DNA of 6,966 nucleotides, taken from NCBI GenBank assembly GCA_043802345.1, contig JAZDLC010000032.1, forward strand, positions 1-6,966, in the 5' to 3' direction. This document shows, one piece after another, positions 6,211-6,966 of this stretch. The DNA comes from JAZDLC01 sp043802345 (GTDB lineage: Bacteria > Planctomycetota > B15-G4 > JADJEK01). The notes under the pieces were generated by a model. The model was not told where the DNA came from. It made no database searches and saw nothing but the letters and a program-made list of their open reading frames with translations. How positions within the stretch are numbered: position 1 is the stretch's first letter; the number at the start of each line of letters is the position of its first letter. Both the position numbers and the translations under genes were made by a program.

Positions 6211-6222
6211 GAGTACGAGTAC
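6211..6222 (+). repeat. GAGTAC hexamer pair next to the terminator
   Basis: GAGTAC occurs twice in tandem, followed at 6223 by GAAAAA, where the A-run becomes the U-tract of the minus-strand terminator. Two copies alone are weak evidence, but this is the third short repeat in the gap. Otherwise I see no gene in 5993-6243 and only a poor promoter candidate for the RlmL-like gene. Confidence 0.45.
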
Positions 6223-6223
6223 G

Positions 6224-6260
6224 AAAAAGCCCGCGGACGGCTTCTACTCCTGCGCGGGCT
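6224..6260 (-). terminator. Rho-independent terminator of the basic-tailed protein gene
   Basis: Read on the minus strand, AGCCCGCG (6260-6253) pairs perfectly with CGCGGGCT (6235-6228) around a 17-base loop and runs straight into five T residues (6228-6224). The upstream arm lies in the last codons of the 191-residue protein, and the TAG stop (6246-6244) is in the loop. It should end that transcript before the RlmL-like gene. Confidence 0.75.
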
Positions 6261-6819
6261 TCTCTCCACGTCTTGCCGTCGCCTTCCTCCTGCCGCGCTT
6301 CGCCGGGGCCGCCTTCTTCTTCCGGGGTCCGGAACTCTTCTTGCCGGCCACCTTCTTCTCGGCCGGCATGCGGTGGAAGCCGATGGGAGCCAGCCGGCTC
6401 TCCGATCCACTCACTTCCACCCGGGCGATGGCGGCGTACGGAACGAACACGTAGCGGGCCGGCCCGCCCACATCGGCGAAGCCATTCCCTTCCTGGACAG
6501 AGACGAGAGCCCACTGTTCGGACAGCTCCTCGATCTGATACAGATCGAGCTGGGCCATTCCATCCCCCAGCACGAGGGTCACGCTGTAGGGGTGCGGGCG
6601 CGGCGGAACCGGCTTCCCCTCCGCCGGAGGCAACAGGTTCGGAAACTGACTCCGGAAGAAGTCCGCGTCGAAGGGTCCGACCTCGGGGGGTAGCGGCGGC
6701 GCCTCCCCGGGAGCCTCCGGGACTTCCCCCGGAGACGCCTTCCCGGCCACGACCTTCTTCTTCCGGGCCGGGGACTGCTTTTTCAGGGCCGGAGCCCGCT
6801 TCACGTTCTTTTTGACCAT
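6244..6819 (-). CDS. Hypothetical protein with central beta-rich domain and lysine/arginine-rich tails
   Basis: I do not recognise this 191-residue protein. ATG 6819 is well supported: GGAGG at 6825-6829 lies 5 bases upstream. Residues 2-27 are basic (MVKKNVKRAPALKKQ) and 28-48 are proline/glutamate-rich. Residues about 49-150 form a compact region with alternating hydrophobic strands (HPYSVTLVLGDGMAQLDLY, then ARYVFVPYAAIARVEVSG). Residues 153-188 are again Lys/Arg/Ala-rich in histone H1 style (PRKKKAAPAKRGRRKATARR). The two tails share a KKVAGK-like stretch. The central part, with a strand ending in VFVPYAAIARV, reminds me of Sm-like small barrels, but this is a pattern impression only. Basic tails suggest nucleic-acid binding in the cytoplasm. 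No signal peptide or membrane segment is seen. The gene is followed by its own terminator and is divergent from a secreted-protein gene 53 bp away. Confidence 0.78.
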   Translation of the reverse strand: MVKKNVKRAPALKKQSPARKKKVVAGKASPGEVPEAPGEAPPLPPEVGPFDADFFRSQFPNLLPPAEGKPVPPRPHPYSVTLVLGDGMAQLDLYQIEELSEQWALVSVQEGNGFADVGGPARYVFVPYAAIARVEVSGSESRLAPIGFHRMPAEKKVAGKKSSGPRKKKAAPAKRGRRKATARRGEKPAQE

Positions 6820-6872
6820 CAGGTCCTCCAACCCCGCGCACGATAGAGCCTCGGAGGCCGCACTTCGAGTTG
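6820..6872. promoter_or_regulatory. Short divergent intergenic region
   Basis: Fifty-three bases separate two outward-facing starts. It contains an 11-bp palindrome, GCCTCGGAGGC, at 6848-6858. I see no clear -35/-10 pair, and either promoter may extend into the opposite coding region. Confidence 0.4.
6825..6829 (-). promoter_or_regulatory. Shine-Dalgarno GGAGG fixing the start at 6819
   Basis: GGAGG on the minus strand is five bases before ATG 6819. It excludes the longer frame from TTG 6930, whose extra 37 residues look unrelated and would overlap the divergent secreted-protein gene. Confidence 0.7.
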
Positions 6873-6966
6873 ATGCTGCGCCGGATCTCACTTGCCGCGG
6901 CTTTGTCGGCAGCTCTCTGGCACCCGTCAATCGGAATCGCCGTCGCTTCGGCGCAGGCTGTAGTCC
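6873..6966 (+). CDS. N-terminus of a secreted protein, 3'-truncated by the window
   Basis: ATG 6873 opens 31 codons without a stop to the window edge. The peptide begins MLRRISLAAALSAALW and continues through a hydrophobic stretch to VASAQA, a textbook Sec signal peptide with two arginines, a 20-residue core and an Ala-x-Ala cleavage site. TTG at 6870 directly before it is an alternative start. The nearest GGAGG (6853-6857) is 12-15 bases upstream, longer than usual. The mature protein is outside the window, so no function can be given. Support is the signal-peptide pattern and the divergent position only. Confidence 0.55.
   Translation, partial: MLRRISLAAALSAALWHPSIGIAVASAQAVV

Noticed and set aside
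6014..6841. 275-codon minus-strand frame covering the second repeat gap
   Set aside because: It reads the 191-residue gene out of frame and then runs through simple repeats (Gly-Ile dipeptides); there is no ribosome site or family resemblance.
1..6966. CRISPR array, tRNA or rRNA
   Set aside because: The short tandem repeats have no spacers of 25-45 bases between identical units, and I found no cloverleaf or rRNA-like stretch on either strand.

Overview
This is a GC-rich window (about two-thirds G+C by eye) from a bacterium, probably an environmental Gram-negative lineage. Coding density is high, both strands are used, two proteins have Sec-type signal peptides, and the starts I can define mostly have GGAG-type ribosome binding sites. 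I cannot name the phylum. From memory, the short-period intergenic repeats (CACGAAGGA, CGCAGAGG, CCGATG and GAGTAC types) resemble those common in Planctomycetes, Verrucomicrobia, Acidobacteria and related candidate phyla, but that is recollection and not a search result.

Layout from left to right. (1) Positions 1-815 (+) hold the 3' part of a Rpn-family PD-(D/E)XK nuclease ('recombination-promoting nuclease/putative transposase'), cut by the window edge. Its C-terminus carries a seven-unit GxxE repeat. A strong internal ribosome binding site and ATG in the same frame could give an 86-residue C-terminal product, as described for the RpnS antitoxins of E. coli. (2) Positions 816-1025 are a gap with two period-9 tandem repeats. 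(3) Positions 1026-3494 (-) encode a secreted M1-family zinc aminopeptidase with a long C-terminal HEAT-repeat domain. (4) A 94-bp divergent promoter region with a 17-bp palindrome separates it from (5) 3589-4812 (+), a class I methyltransferase with a C-terminal THUMP-like domain. (6) This converges on and overlaps by 68 bp 4745-5992 (-), a THUMP-domain RNA N2-guanine methyltransferase related to the N-terminal half of RlmL. (7) Positions 5993-6243 are a second repeat-bearing gap. (8) Positions 6244-6819 (-) encode a 191-residue protein with a central beta-rich domain between lysine/arginine-rich tails; its stop codon sits in the loop of an intrinsic terminator. (9) From 6873 (+) a new secreted protein begins and runs off the right edge.

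The genes do not form one operon. Strand changes split them into single-gene units, and the only same-strand neighbours (6244-6819 and 4745-5992) are separated by a terminator and a repeat-filled gap. The two methyltransferases both look like RNA-modification enzymes. The aminopeptidase and the right-edge gene act outside the cytoplasm. The Rpn gene is the only defence or mobility-related item. I do not see a clear new multi-gene system. The observations most worth testing are the possible intragenic Rpn antitoxin, the uncharacterised basic-tailed protein, the possible AUU start of the RlmL-like gene and the set of unrelated short repeats confined to two gaps.
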